Shown piece by piece: positions 1 through 10,844 of a DNA stretch of 34,050 nucleotides (position 1 is its first letter; each line of letters opens with the position of its first letter). The translations under genes and the position numbers were made by a program. The notes under the pieces were generated by a model. That model was not told where the DNA came from and searched no databases. It saw only the letters and a program-made list of their open reading frames with translations. The stretch comes from Deltaproteobacteria bacterium (lineage in GTDB: Bacteria; Myxococcota_A; UBA9160; SZUA-336): NCBI GenBank assembly GCA_019311115.1, contig JAFDDB010000022.1, positions 1 to 34,050 of the forward strand. The letters are read 5' to 3'.

Positions 1-3000
1 GGGTCGGCGTGGACCGCGAGCGCCGCGGCGCCGGCCTGTGCCGCCTCGTCGCGCGTACTCTCGGCGTCGGACCGCGGGTGGTCCAGCAGTAGCTCGGCGA
101 GGCGCAGCCAGCGGTCGTCCGAGTGCCGGGCGTTCGGGTGCATCTCGAGCAGCGCGCGCAGCGACTCGATCTCGCGCGGGGCATCCGCGATCTGCTCGCA
201 GAGCTCGCGGCGCAGCTCGTGCGCCTCGGCCAGGTTGTCGCGTCCGGCGAGGGCCGCGTCCAGATCCTGCAGCGCCGCCTCGGAGTCGCGCAGCACCTGC
301 CAGCGGACGCGCGCCGCCTCGAGCCAGACCTCTCCCGCGTCGAGTGCGCCGGCCGCCGCGTACAGCTCCAATGCGTCGGCGCGTTCGGACTCGTGACCGG
401 GTGCGTCCAGCAGTTCGGCCAGTGCGGCGAGCGCCTCGAGGTCGTCGGGGTCGCGCTCCAGGATGTGCCGCCAGCGTTCGGCGGCGGCCAGCGGGGAGCG
501 CAGCTCCTGCCCCAGGCGCCGCGCGATCTCGCGTTCGAGCTTCTCGGCCTCGCCGGCCTCGAGCGAGGGCAGCAGCGACTCGGCCAGCTCGCACCACGCC
601 AACGGCCACTGGAGCCCGTCGTACAGCGCGAGCAGTTGCGTGCGGCGGCTCGTGCTCTTGTTCGTGTCGGAGTCGAGGTCGAGCAGGGCGCGCAGCTCGG
701 CGGCGGCCTGCTCGCGCTGCTGCGGGTGGGCGGCCAGCAAGGCGACGTTCGCTTCCTGGTGGCGCACGCGTTCGCGCGGCGACAGCCCGGGGTGTTGAGA
801 CAGCTCGCGGAGCAGGCCGGCGCGCTCGACCGTGCGTCCCTGCGCGTCGAGGATGCCGTCCAGCGCCTCGAGCCACGCGACCGGCGGATCGTCGACGTCC
901 GCGATGGCCTGCTCGTACTGCGCCCGCGCCAGGTCGAGCTGGCCGAAGGTGAGCCGCGTGTCGGCTTCTGCGGCCAGCAGCGCCGCTTGCTCGGGCCCGT
1001 TCGGCGCTTGCTCGCGCAGCTCCGTCAGCGCCTGGAGTACGCCCGCGTCGTCGCCCTCGCTGCGCTCCAGCTCGAGCCAGCGCTGACACGCGGCGGGCTT
1101 CAGGGTCTCGAGGGCGTGGCGGCGGCGCAGCCAGCGCAGCTCACCGTGCGCGTCGCCCAGCTCCGCGCTCAGCTTCTCGCCCTCACGTGCGATCTCGATG
1201 CGGCGGTCGGCGTCCTCGAGCTGGAAGTGCGTCGCGAGCAGCTTCAACACGCCCTCGGCGTCGTTGCGTTGGCGGAGGATCGACTCGAGCGCCGCCAGGA
1301 CCTGGCGGTCGCGCGGGTGCGTCTCGAGCGCGCGTTGGAGCAGCGGCTCGGCGTCCCCAGGGCAGCGGCGCGCGACGTGCGCCAGCGCGAGCTGACGGAT
1401 CTCCGCGGGACGCGCCTCGTCCTGCATCGCCGCGACGCGCGGGGCGAGCAGGGCGGCCTCCCGGTCCGGGTCGCCTAGCTTCGCGGCCAGCTGCGCGCCG
1501 GGGACTGCGAGCTCGGGATCGTCGGTCACCTCGCGCTCGATCAGGGCGAGCGCACGCGCGGGGTCGCCGAGCTCTCCATCGCAGGCGCGCAGCAGCTCGC
1601 GGACCAGTCCGCGGCGGCGCCCGGTGGAGAGCGTCGCGTCGGCCGCGAGCAGATCCTCGATCGCAGTGGCCAGGTCGGCCGAGCGGTCGAGAGCGCGCAG
1701 CAGCGAGACGCGCAGGATGCGCAGGCTCGGGCTCACGCCCTCGGTGTGGAGCAGCTGCTCGACCACCGCGAGACGCGGCTCAGCGCCGGCGCCCTGGCTC
1801 TCGAGCGCGTCGAGCCAGCGCTCGAGCCAGCGCGCGCGATCGGCCCCGGTCGTCTCGGAGGCCATCTCTTCGCAGAGCCCGCAGCGCCGCGCGCCGTCTC
1901 CGGCGCACTCGAGCGCGTGCAGCAGCGCCGCGTCGAGCGCGGGCGACGCCGCCTCTTCTGCGCGCGCCAGCTTGCGGCCGTTCTCGAGTACCTCGACGGC
2001 TTCGCCGGGCTCGTCGAGGTCCTGGAGCAGGCGCGAGAGCTGCAGCGACAGCGAGGTCCGCTCCGGACCCGGAACCTCGTCACCGGCCAGCCGGAGGCGG
2101 ATCAGGTCGGCCCGTTCCCGCCCCTTTCCGGCCCGCTCGTAGAGCGTGCCGAGACGGTCGAAGAGCCGCGGGTCGTCCGGGTAGCGTTCGAGCAGGTCGC
2201 GCAGGCAGGTCTCGGCGCGCGCCTCGTCGCGAAGCTCGTCCGGCCCGTCCGCGAGCAACTCCGTCAGCTCGAGCCAGACCTGCAGCTGCTCTTCGAGGTC
2301 CGGCACGGCCTCGGCCAGGGCCTCGAGCGTGGCGACGCGCCGCTCGGGCGCGTTGGCGCGAGCGTAGAGGCCAGCCAGCAAGCGGAGCTCGGTCGCGGCC
2401 AGCGTCCCGACGTCGAGCTGGGCGAGGTCGCCGAGAGCCTGCTCCGGCTGGTCGAGCGCGTCGATCTGGATCCGCGCCTGCTCGATCCGGACGGCCGCCT
2501 GCGTGGACGGATCCTCGGAGTCGTCGAGCAGGCGGGAGAGCAGGCGGAGCTGCTCCTCGGGGTCACCCTGCTCGCGCACCAGCGTCAGCAGCGAGCGGTG
2601 CACGACCTCGAGCTCTCCGGCTTTCGCGAGCCGTTCCGCCCGGCGCAGCGAGTCGATCGCCTGATCGAGCTGGCCGCTCTCCTGCTGCAGCTTCGCAAGG
2701 CAGAGCAGCAGGTCGAGCCGCACCGACTCGTCCACGTATGGCTCGCGCGTGGACAGCCAGGTCTGGCGCTCGGCGCGCACCGCGCCGCCCGCCGCTTCGA
2801 GCGCTCGTTCGAAGAGCTGCTCCAAGCCGTCGTGGCGGCTCGGATCGGCGAGCTCGTGGAGAGTGGAGACGGCGTCGGCGGGACGAGCCAGTCCGTCCAG
2901 CAGGAGCCCCGCGCACCGGTGCGCCAGCTCGCGCCGCTGTCCCGGGTCGCGCTCGCACTCGAGCCGGCGGCCCAGTACGTCGGTCAGGTCCTCGATGCGG

Positions 3001-5249
3001 TCCTGCTCCGAGAGCAGGCTCTCGAGCAGGTCGGCGATGCCGCGGTTCTCGGGCGCGCGGTCGAACGCCGGACGCAGCGCGTCGGTCGCTCCCGCGAAGT
3101 CGCCGAGCTTCGCGAGCACGCGTGTCAGCTCGACCTGCATCGCGCCGAGCGCCTCGGGCTCGGGACCGTCCGCGATCGCGACGCGCAGATGCTCGGCGAG
3201 CTCGGGGAGGCGGCCGGTGTGCCGGCACAGCGCGATCAGCTTGCCGCGTGCGGGCGACGCGGACTGCGCGGCGACGGCTTCCTGCCACCAGCGCACCGCC
3301 CGGTCCTGACCCGCCGTGTCCTCGCTGGCGATCGCCAGGTCGCCGAGCCGATCCAGGCAGCCGGCGCGGGTCTCGGGCTGGTCGTGCAGCAGCGCCTCGA
3401 GCGACTCCAGCGCCGCGGTCTCGGCCTGTGTGTCGCCACGCTCGCGCGCCAGCTCGACCAGGGCGCCGAACGCCTCCGGGCTCGCCTCGAGCGACGCCCA
3501 TCGCTCGGCCACGCTCTGCGCGCGCGCCGGATCGTCCTCGAGGCGGGCCGCGGCGAAGAGGTCGCGCAGCAGCTGGCCTCGCCGCTCGTCGCTCGGGTTC
3601 GCAGCCAGCTCGCGCTCGCAGGCCTCGAACAGCGCCTCGGAGCCGCCGCCGCGCTCGGCCACCGTGCGCAGCCCCGCCAGCGCCGTGCTGCAGGCGGGGT
3701 CGGTCTCGAGGGCTCGCGAGAACAGCTCGTGTGCGCCCGCCAGCTCACCGAGCGTCCCGAGGGTGAACTCCGCCAGCTCGCAGAGGCGCAGCGCGCGCTC
3801 GGGTCCCGCCGTGGCCGCGTCCGCCGCCTGCTGCATGAGGCTCGCGACCTCGTCGAACCGTTCGCCCTTGCGCAGCAGCTCGACCAGGCGCTCCGCGGCG
3901 TCGGCCATGCCGGGGTGGCAGGTCAGGGCGTGCCGGTAGGCCGCCTCGGCCTCGGCCGGAGCGTCGAGCCGGTCCAGCTGCAGGTCCCCGAGCTCCTTCC
4001 AGAGGGCGGCACAGTCCTCTCCCTCGGCGGACGAGGCGAGACGCCGCTCCAGGACCTCGACGCGCGAGGCGGGATCGCCCGTTCGCTCGAGGCAGCGGTC
4101 CAGGGCCTCGAGCGCCTCGGGCTCCTCGGGACTGCGCGCCACCAGCTCGCGCAGATGCCGCACGGCCTCCTGGGGCCGGTCGGCGCTCTCGTGGAGCACG
4201 GCGATCTCGAGCTTGCGCATCGTGTCCGGTTCCTCGAGCTCGTCGAGGCGTTCGAGCGTCTGGATCAGGGCGTCGGGTTCCTTGCGCCGGCGGCACAGCC
4301 GCGCGCGAAGCTGCAGCAGGTCGACGTCGTCCGGCGCGATCGCCAGCCCCCGCTGGAGCCAGCGCCAGGCGCCGTCGAGGTCCGCATCGCCTTCGAGCAG
4401 CTGGCTCGCCGTCCCGATCGCGAGAGCGCGGCGCTCGCCGTCGTCCTTCGAAACCGCCCAGATCGAGTCGCTCAGCTCCTCGACCCGCTCGGCGTTGTCG
4501 GCCTTCCGCTCGAGCTCGAGGAGGCTCCGCATCGCGCTGAGCCGGCCCGGGTCGGCGAAGACCACGTCGCGCAGCAACGACCGCGCGCGATCCGCGTCGG
4601 AGTCGGGCAGCAGCCCCGCCAGTTCCTCCATGGCGTTGCTGCGCGCGGTCCCGCGCAATCCCTGCAGCCGCTGCTCGTGGAGCGCGATCGCGGTAGCGGT
4701 GTCGCCCGAGTCGGTTGCCAGGCCCGCCAGCCCCGCCAGCGCCTGGTCGCAGTCCGGCGTCAGCTGGATGGCCTCGTCGAAGTGGCGACGCGCTTCGCCG
4801 GCGTCACCGAGCAGGCGCCAGAGTTCACCGATCTCCGCGAGGATCGGCCCCTTGCGCGCGCGCGGAAGCTCGAGCTGCTCCTCGAGTTCCGCGATCTGGA
4901 GCGCGCCGGTCAGGTTCCCGAGCTCCACGTGGACCCGCCGCAGGCCGGCCAGGGCCCCGGGGCCCGACGGGTCGGCCTGGAGCAGCCGCTCGTAGTACGG
5001 GCGCGCCTTCGCGGGCTTGCCGAGCCGCTCGCGCAGCATGTCGGCCAGGCGCAGGGTGAGGTCGGGACGGCGGTCGTCGTCGTCGGGCAGGCCCTCGAGC
5101 CGGCACTCGTAGACGATCGCGAGCTGGCTCCAGTTGCCGCCGACGAAGAGTTCCTCCTCGAGCGTTCGGAAGGCCGGCGTGTCGGTCGGGTCGGCTTCCA
5201 GGGTCTCGAGCAGCGACTGTAGACGCGGGTGGATCGGGTTCTGGCTCAC
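1..5249 (-). CDS. Giant tetratricopeptide-repeat protein, 3' end beyond the window
   Basis: Reading the minus strand from GTG at 5249, I followed one frame to the left edge without meeting a stop, giving at least 1749 residues. It starts MSQNPIHPRLQSLLETLEAD. Throughout it is a succession of amphipathic helix pairs with TPR features (A at turn positions, P near repeat ends, for example YYERLLQADPSGPGALAGL), rich in Leu, Glu, Ala and Arg. No signal peptide or membrane segment is visible in the part present, so it is probably a cytoplasmic scaffold or solenoid; partners are unknown. One CxxC (CGLC) occurs mid-protein. An in-frame TAG lies three codons upstream of the GTG, which fixes the start region; the Shine-Dalgarno is weak (GGGCGGG). 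The long plus-strand ORFs here (123..1478 and 1746..5222) share its codon boundaries and are antisense shadows. Very large TPR proteins of this style are familiar from myxobacteria, but I recognise no named family. Certain as coding, uncertain in role. Confidence 0.9.
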   Translation of the reverse strand, partial: MSQNPIHPRLQSLLETLEADPTDTPAFRTLEEELFVGGNWSQLAIVYECRLEGLPDDDDRRPDLTLRLADMLRERLGKPAKARPYYERLLQADPSGPGALAGLRRVHVELGNLTGALQIAELEEQLELPRARKGPILAEIGELWRLLGDAGEARRHFDEAIQLTPDCDQALAGLAGLATDSGDTATAIALHEQRLQGLRGTARSNAMEELAGLLPDSDADRARSLLRDVVFADPGRLSAMRSLLELERKADNAERVEELSDSIWAVSKDDGERRALAIGTASQLLEGDADLDGAWRWLQRGLAIAPDDVDLLQLRARLCRRRKEPDALIQTLERLDELEEPDTMRKLEIAVLHESADRPQEAVRHLRELVARSPEEPEALEALDRCLERTGDPASRVEVLERRLASSAEGEDCAALWKELGDLQLDRLDAPAEAEAAYRHALTCHPGMADAAERLVELLRKGERFDEVASLMQQAADAATAGPERALRLCELAEFTLGTLGELAGAHELFSRALETDPACSTALAGLRTVAERGGGSEALFEACERELAANPSDERRGQLLRDLFAAARLEDDPARAQSVAERWASLEASPEAFGALVELARERGDTQAETAALESLEALLHDQPETRAGCLDRLGDLAIASEDTAGQDRAVRWWQEAVAAQSASPARGKLIALCRHTGRLPELAEHLRVAIADGPEPEALGAMQVELTRVLAKLGDFAGATDALRPAFDRAPENRGIADLLESLLSEQDRIEDLTDVLGRRLECERDPGQRRELAHRCAGLLLDGLARPADAVSTLHELADPSRHDGLEQLFERALEAAGGAVRAERQTWLSTREPYVDESVRLDLLLCLAKLQQESGQLDQAIDSLRRAERLAKAGELEVVHRSLLTLVREQGDPEEQLRLLSRLLDDSEDPSTQAAVRIEQARIQIDALDQPEQALGDLAQLDVGTLAATELRLLAGLYARANAPERRVATLEALAEAVPDLEEQLQVWLELTELLADGPDELRDEARAETCLRDLLERYPDDPRLFDRLGTLYERAGKGRERADLIRLRLAGDEVPGPERTSLSLQLSRLLQDLDEPGEAVEVLENGRKLARAEEAASPALDAALLHALECAGDGARRCGLCEEMASETTGADRARWLERWLDALESQGAGAEPRLAVVEQLLHTEGVSPSLRILRVSLLRALDRSADLATAIEDLLAADATLSTGRRRGLVRELLRACDGELGDPARALALIEREVTDDPELAVPGAQLAAKLGDPDREAALLAPRVAAMQDEARPAEIRQLALAHVARRCPGDAEPLLQRALETHPRDRQVLAALESILRQRNDAEGVLKLLATHFQLEDADRRIEIAREGEKLSAELGDAHGELRWLRRRHALETLKPAACQRWLELERSEGDDAGVLQALTELREQAPNGPEQAALLAAEADTRLTFGQLDLARAQYEQAIADVDDPPVAWLEALDGILDAQGRTVERAGLLRELSQHPGLSPRERVRHQEANVALLAAHPQQREQAAAELRALLDLDSDTNKSTSRRTQLLALYDGLQWPLAWCELAESLLPSLEAGEAEKLEREIARRLGQELRSPLAAAERWRHILERDPDDLEALAALAELLDAPGHESERADALELYAAAGALDAGEVWLEAARVRWQVLRDSEAALQDLDAALAGRDNLAEAHELRRELCEQIADAPREIESLRALLEMHPNARHSDDRWLRLAELLLDHPRSDAESTRDEAAQAGAAALAVHAD

Positions 5250-5390
5250 CCCGCCCTATTCGGACGCGCCAAGGCCTACCTTGACTCTCTCGCTGCGCTG
5301 AAATGCCAGTTTTTCCGGCCGCTTGCAGGATCGACCCGCGTGGGCGTGCGGTTGAAACCCCGCTCCGGCGTGCAGTACCGTTCCCGACGC
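5250..5390. promoter_or_regulatory. Divergent intergenic region between TPR gene and ntrY
   Basis: A 141-bp gap with divergently transcribed genes must hold both promoters. It is visibly less GC-rich than the flanking genes around 5281-5316 (TTGACTCTCT, GAAATGCCAGTTTTT). TTGAAA (5352-5357) with TACCGT (5376-5381) at 18-bp spacing is a weak candidate for the kinase gene. I see no convincing -10 box on either strand and no clear sigma-54 site. Confidence 0.3.
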
Positions 5391-7646
5391 GTGAAGTCCG
5401 ACACCGAGGCCGGGAAACAGGCCGAACCGCAGTCGAACGCCGGGACGGGATCGGGCCGCCCGGTGCTGCCGCCTGCCGAGCAGCGCCGGCGGCGCCGCGA
5501 GTGGAGCATCGTCGCGCTGGTGGGGCTGCTGCTCGGGGCGCTGTTCGCGTTCGAGCCGCTGGTGCTGGCGCAGTCGCGCTCGCTCCCGATCGGGAGCGGG
5601 GCGGTATTCCTGGCGCTGGTGCACGTCAACGTCATCGGCATCGGGCTGCTCGCCTTCCTGCTGGCGAGGAACGTCGTCAAGCTCATCACCGACCGGCGCC
5701 GCGGGCTGATCGGGGCGCGGCTCAACACCAAGTTCGTGGTCTCGTTCGTGTTCACGGCGGTGGTGTCGTCCACGGCGCTCTTCGTGCTGGCGGCCTTCCT
5801 CGTCCTGCACACCGTGCAGACCTGGTTCGAGCTGCAGCTCTCGGACGGCCTCGAGCAGTCGATCGAGGTGGCGGAGATGTACTACGCGGAGTCCGAGAAC
5901 CGCACGCTCGGCTTCGCTCGCCGCATGGCGAAACAGGTGGCGGAGCAGCGTCTGATGAACGAGGACTCGCTCGACGCGCTGCGCGCCTTCGTCGCCCTCA
6001 AGCAGTCCGAGTACGGCCTGGCGGTGGTCGAGGTCTTCAGCTCGCAGCAGGAGGAGCTGGCCAGCGCGACCGACCCCGACGCCGCGGTCGTCGCCCTGGA
6101 AGCTCCGGACTCGCACCTGATCCGCTCGGGCCTCGAAGGCATGGAACGCACCTCGATCGACGAGGCCGGACCAGGTGAGCTCGTCCGCGGCGTCGTGCCG
6201 ATCCGGTCGACCTTCAACCCGAACGACATCGTCGGCGTCGTGGTCGTGAACCAGTTCATGCCCCACGACATGGGCGAGCGCATCGACGGCGTGCGCGCGG
6301 CTCTCGACGAGTACCGCCGGCTGCAGCCGGGCACGGGCACCTTCGAGACCAGCATGCTGATGCTGCTGCTGATGATCACGCTCGTCAGCGTCCTCTTCTC
6401 GTCGTGGATGGGCTTCCGCCTCGCCAAGCAGATCACGGACCCGATCCAGCGCCTGGCCGACGCCACCGAGGAGGTCGCCTCGGGCAACCTGGACGTTCGC
6501 CTCGAGCAGCGCGGCGAGGACGAGCTGGGGCAGCTGGTCGGTGCCTTCAACCGCATGGCCAGCGACCTGAAGGCGAACCGGGAGGACCTGGAACGCCGCC
6601 GCGCGCTGATCGAGATCATCCTGGGCGGAGTGGGCGCGGGCGTGATCTCGCTCGACGCCGACGGTGCCGTCACCACGATCAACCCGTCCGCCCTGCGGCT
6701 GCTGGGCGTGCCGCGCGGGCATTGGATCGGCAAGAAGCTCGGCGAGATCCTGTCCGGTGACGCCCTGGCCGCGGTCGAGGGCCTGCTTCGGCGGCTCTCG
6801 AGCGGCGGGCACGGGGCGCTGCGCCGCCAGGTCGCGGTCTCGATCGGCGGCGAGCTGCGCACGCTAAACTGGACGGTGTCGGGCCTGGCCGAGGTGGACG
6901 ACGAGGCCTCGGGCTTCGTGGTCGTGATCGACGACGTCACGCGCATCATCCGGGCGCAGCGCATGGCCGCCTGGCGCGACGTGGCACGGCGCATCGCACA
7001 CGAGATCAAGAACCCGCTCACGCCGATCCAGCTGTCGGCGCAGCGGCTGCGGCGCAAGCTCTCGGGCACACTCACCGATCCCGATTCCCAGAAGCTGCTC
7101 GAGCAGTGCACCGACGCGATCACGGGGCAGGTAGACGCGATGAAGCTGCTGCTGAGCGAGTTCTCGAGCTTCGCCGAGCTGCCGGCCACCGATCCCGTGC
7201 CCACCGACCTGAACGCGCTGGTCGCGGATACGGTGAGCATGTACGAGGGACGCCAGTCGATCTCGTTCGAGATCGAGCTCGACCCGCAGCTGCCCGAGCT
7301 CGACGTGGACCGCGAGCAGATCAAGCGCGTCATCCTCAACCTGGTCGACAACGCGATCGGCGCGATCGACGCGACCGACGACGGGCCGCGCAACATCCGC
7401 GTCTCGACGCGGCTCGACGCCGAGGTGGGCATCGTGCACCTCGAGATCGCGGACAGCGGCGTCGGCATTCGCGCCGAGGATCGGGGGCGCCTCTTCGAGC
7501 CGGGCTTCTCGACCAAGGCCGAGGGCTCCGGCATCGGGCTCGCGATCGTGAGCCGCATCGTGTCGGACCACTCGGGCTACATCCGAGTCCGGTCGAACGA
7601 GCCCCGCGGAACGGCGTTCGCGATCGAGCTGCCGGTGAGGACCTGA
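5391..7646 (+). CDS. ntrY: NtrY-like membrane sensor histidine kinase
   Basis: A 751-residue sensor kinase. A basic N-terminus (RRRRRREW) is followed by three hydrophobic segments at about 38-60, 68-95 and 113-140, an extracytoplasmic sensor region to about 320, a fourth membrane segment, a HAMP linker (ITDPIQRLADATEEVASGN), a PAS domain (GVISLDADGAVTTINPSAL), and the transmitter. The H-box RIAHEIKNPLTP places the phosphorylated His near residue 537. The ATPase boxes are NLVDNAIGAID, DSGVGI and GSGIGLAI. It should autophosphorylate and pass phosphate to the NtrX-like regulator encoded 7 bp downstream. The track ORF starts at 5229 inside the TPR gene; I prefer GTG 5391, the last start before the basic stretch, although no strong ribosome-binding site is present. 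NtrY is named from architecture and its NtrX partner; the signal sensed (nitrogen, redox or envelope state) cannot be read from sequence. Confidence 0.93.
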   Translation: MKSDTEAGKQAEPQSNAGTGSGRPVLPPAEQRRRRREWSIVALVGLLLGALFAFEPLVLAQSRSLPIGSGAVFLALVHVNVIGIGLLAFLLARNVVKLITDRRRGLIGARLNTKFVVSFVFTAVVSSTALFVLAAFLVLHTVQTWFELQLSDGLEQSIEVAEMYYAESENRTLGFARRMAKQVAEQRLMNEDSLDALRAFVALKQSEYGLAVVEVFSSQQEELASATDPDAAVVALEAPDSHLIRSGLEGMERTSIDEAGPGELVRGVVPIRSTFNPNDIVGVVVVNQFMPHDMGERIDGVRAALDEYRRLQPGTGTFETSMLMLLLMITLVSVLFSSWMGFRLAKQITDPIQRLADATEEVASGNLDVRLEQRGEDELGQLVGAFNRMASDLKANREDLERRRALIEIILGGVGAGVISLDADGAVTTINPSALRLLGVPRGHWIGKKLGEILSGDALAAVEGLLRRLSSGGHGALRRQVAVSIGGELRTLNWTVSGLAEVDDEASGFVVVIDDVTRIIRAQRMAAWRDVARRIAHEIKNPLTPIQLSAQRLRRKLSGTLTDPDSQKLLEQCTDAITGQVDAMKLLLSEFSSFAELPATDPVPTDLNALVADTVSMYEGRQSISFEIELDPQLPELDVDREQIKRVILNLVDNAIGAIDATDDGPRNIRVSTRLDAEVGIVHLEIADSGVGIRAEDRGRLFEPGFSTKAEGSGIGLAIVSRIVSDHSGYIRVRSNEPRGTAFAIELPVRT

Positions 7647-7653
7647 GAGGCGC

Positions 7654-9027
<1,374 letters not shown>

Positions 9028-9042
9028 CCGGGGAGCGCGCGC

Positions 9043-9792
9043 TTGATCCGCGCGATCGCGAGCGTGCTGCGCGCGGACGCCCACGGCGTGACGCTCGACG
9101 TTCCGGAGTGGCCCGCGCACCGCCCGGGCCAGTTCGCCATGCTCTCGCTCGACCCGCACGGGCTCCACCTGGACCCGCTGCTGCCGCGCCCGATGGCGGT
9201 GTTCCGCGCCGATGGCGGACGCGTCGAGTTCCGCTTCCACGTGGTCGGGCGCGGTACGGCGCTGCTCGCCGCGCTCTCGCCGGGCGACGACCTCGGCGTG
9301 CTCGGCCCGCTCGGCAACGGTTTCACCGCGCCCGCGGGTTCGGGGGGACGGGCGATCCTGGTCGGCGGGGGGACGGGAACCGCGTCGCTGTACGAGTTCG
9401 CCGCGCAGCTGGGCTCGCGCGCGCGGGTGCTGCTCGGCGGCCGCACGCGCGGGGCGATCCTGGGCCTGGCCGACTTCGAGGCCCTGCCGGTGGACCTCCA
9501 GTTCGCGACCGAGGACGGATCCTCGGGCCACCGGGGCCTCGTCACCGAGTTGATGGCGCCGGAGCCCGGAGACGAGGTCTTCGCCTGCGGGCCCACCGCG
9601 ATGATGGACGCGGCCTGGAGGCTCGCGCAGGCGGCCGGCGTTCCCTGCCACGTCTCGCTCGAGAGCCGGATGGCCTGCGGCATCGGAATCTGCCTGGGCT
9701 GCGTCGTGCCGACGGACCAGGGCTTCCGCTACGTGTGCACGGATGGGCCGGTCTTCGACGCGGAGCGGCTCGACTGGAAGGGCTTGCCGTGA
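9043..9792 (+). CDS. pyrK: Dihydroorotate dehydrogenase B, electron-transfer subunit
   Basis: A 249-residue FAD and [2Fe-2S] protein of the ferredoxin-reductase fold that carries electrons from PyrD to NAD+ in class 1B dihydroorotate dehydrogenase (pyrimidine synthesis). The flavin-binding part contains LLPRPMAVF, and the nucleotide-binding part ILVGGGTGTASLYEF and FACGPTAMM. Iron-sulfur ligands are seen in CGIGICLGC followed by a fourth Cys in YVCTDGP, the usual C-x4-C-x2-C-x(n)-C arrangement. The start is TTG at 9043, supported by GGGGAG at 9030-9035. The 15-bp gap from ntrX suggests shared transcription. It overlaps pyrD by four bases (GTGA). Confidence 0.94.
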   Translation: MIRAIASVLRADAHGVTLDVPEWPAHRPGQFAMLSLDPHGLHLDPLLPRPMAVFRADGGRVEFRFHVVGRGTALLAALSPGDDLGVLGPLGNGFTAPAGSGGRAILVGGGTGTASLYEFAAQLGSRARVLLGGRTRGAILGLADFEALPVDLQFATEDGSSGHRGLVTELMAPEPGDEVFACGPTAMMDAAWRLAQAAGVPCHVSLESRMACGIGICLGCVVPTDQGFRYVCTDGPVFDAERLDWKGLP

Positions 9793-10736
9793 CGGCCGGC
9801 GGAGCGGGCGCGTCCGACCGTCCCGAGCCTCCCGATCTGTCGGCCGACCTGTGCGGCGTCGCGCTGCGCAACCCGGTGCTGCTCGCGAGCGGCACCTGCG
9901 GCTACGGCACCGAGCTGGCGGGCCTGCTCGACCTGCGCGAGATCGGCGGCTTCGTCGCCAAGTCGCTGACGCTCGAGCCGCGCGCGGGAAACCCGCCGCC
10001 GCGGATCACCGAGACCCCCGCGGGGATGCTCAATGCCATCAGCCTCGAGAACGTGGGCGTAGAGGCGTTCATCGACGAGAAGCTCCCCGCGCTGCCCGAG
10101 GGCGTGGCTGTCGTCGCGAGCGTCTTCGAAACCGAGATCGAGCGCTACGGCGAGGTGTGCAGGCGGCTCGAGGGGGCGCCGGGCGTCGTCGCGCTGGAGA
10201 TCAATGCGAGCTGTCCCCACGTGAAGTCCGGCGGGATCGAGTTCGGGCAGGACCCGGCCGTGCTGGCCTCGCTGGTGCGCGCCTGCCGGGCGAGCACGGG
10301 CATGAAGCTGCTGGTCAAGCTCTCGCCCAACGTCACCTCGATCGCCGAGATGGCGCGCGTGGCCGAGGGGGAGGGCGCCGACGGGCTGTCGCTGATCAAC
10401 GCGATGCAGGGCCTGGCCGTGGACGTCGAGCGGCGCCGCCCGGCGCTGAGCAACGTGCTGGGCGGGCTCTCCGGACCGGCGATCCGGCCGGTGGCGCTGC
10501 GTATGGTCTACCAGGCGGCGCAGGCGGTGAAGATTCCCATCTGTGGAATCGGCGGGATCACCTCGGGCGAGGACGCCGTCGCGTTCCTGCTGGTCGGGGC
10601 CAGCACCGTACAGGTCGGCACCGCCAGTTACGCCAACCCGGGGGCCGCGCTCGAGGTCCGGGACGGCCTGCAGGCCTACCTGGAACGCCACGGGATCGCG
10701 CGGGTGCGGGACCTGGTGGGCGGGCTTCTCTCCTGA
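9789..10736 (+). CDS. pyrD: Dihydroorotate dehydrogenase B, catalytic subunit
   Basis: A 315-residue FMN TIM-barrel enzyme oxidising dihydroorotate to orotate. NPVLLASGTCGYG opens the barrel. The loop NASCPHVKSGG carries the catalytic Cys typical of class 1 enzymes, VKLSPN provides a phosphate or substrate contact, and the C-terminal FMN-phosphate site is GIGGITSGEDAVAFLLVGAS. The track ORF begins at 9108, but the family N-terminus and the GTGA overlap with pyrK identify GTG 9789 as the start. Pairing with pyrK makes it class 1B (NAD-linked), not the membrane quinone-linked class 2 of gammaproteobacteria. Confidence 0.96.
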   Translation: MTAGGAGASDRPEPPDLSADLCGVALRNPVLLASGTCGYGTELAGLLDLREIGGFVAKSLTLEPRAGNPPPRITETPAGMLNAISLENVGVEAFIDEKLPALPEGVAVVASVFETEIERYGEVCRRLEGAPGVVALEINASCPHVKSGGIEFGQDPAVLASLVRACRASTGMKLLVKLSPNVTSIAEMARVAEGEGADGLSLINAMQGLAVDVERRRPALSNVLGGLSGPAIRPVALRMVYQAAQAVKIPICGIGGITSGEDAVAFLLVGASTVQVGTASYANPGAALEVRDGLQAYLERHGIARVRDLVGGLLS

Positions 10737-10742
10737 AGGGAC

Positions 10743-10758
10743 GGCCCATCGGCGGGCC
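10743..10758 (+). terminator. GC hairpin after pyrD
   Basis: GGCCC-ATCGGC-GGGCC forms a 5-bp hairpin seven bases after the pyrD stop. There is no U-tract, so intrinsic termination is doubtful. A second small hairpin (GCGG/CCGC, 10799-10811) precedes the TTTTT run at 10821-10825 and may contribute. Confidence 0.25.
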
Positions 10759-10804
10759 CTCGTCGTGTGACCGTCGTGTGGGGCCGGAGCGGGGGCTGGC
10801 GGAG

Positions 10805-10831
10805 TTGCCGCTGGGGGAGATTTTTGATAAA
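10805..10831 (+). promoter_or_regulatory. Candidate promoter of the rimP-nusA-infB operon
   Basis: TTGCCG (10805-10810) and GATAAA (10826-10831) lie in the only AT-rich patch of the pyrD-rimP gap (GATTTTTGATAAATGA). The 15-bp spacing is short and each hexamer matches consensus at four of six positions, so the call rests mainly on composition and position. Initiation near 10838 would give a leader of about 180 nt. Confidence 0.35.
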
Positions 10832-10844
10832 TGACACGCACTTA

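Noticed and set aside
123-5222. Long plus-strand ORFs (123..1478, 1187..3766, 1746..5222) opposite the TPR gene
   Set aside because: 123..1478 and 1746..5222 share codon boundaries with the minus-strand TPR frame; GC-rich codons such as GAG/CTC leave the complementary frame open. 1187..3766 is an Arg/Pro/Ala-rich out-of-frame product. None looks like a protein family.
5281-5309. TTGACT as a sigma-70 -35 box for ntrY
   Set aside because: The hexamers at 16-18 bp spacing (TGCCAG and neighbours) do not resemble a -10 box.
5229-5390. Track start of the kinase ORF at GTG 5229
   Set aside because: It would overlap the divergent TPR gene and add 54 residues with no membrane or domain character before the basic pre-helix region.
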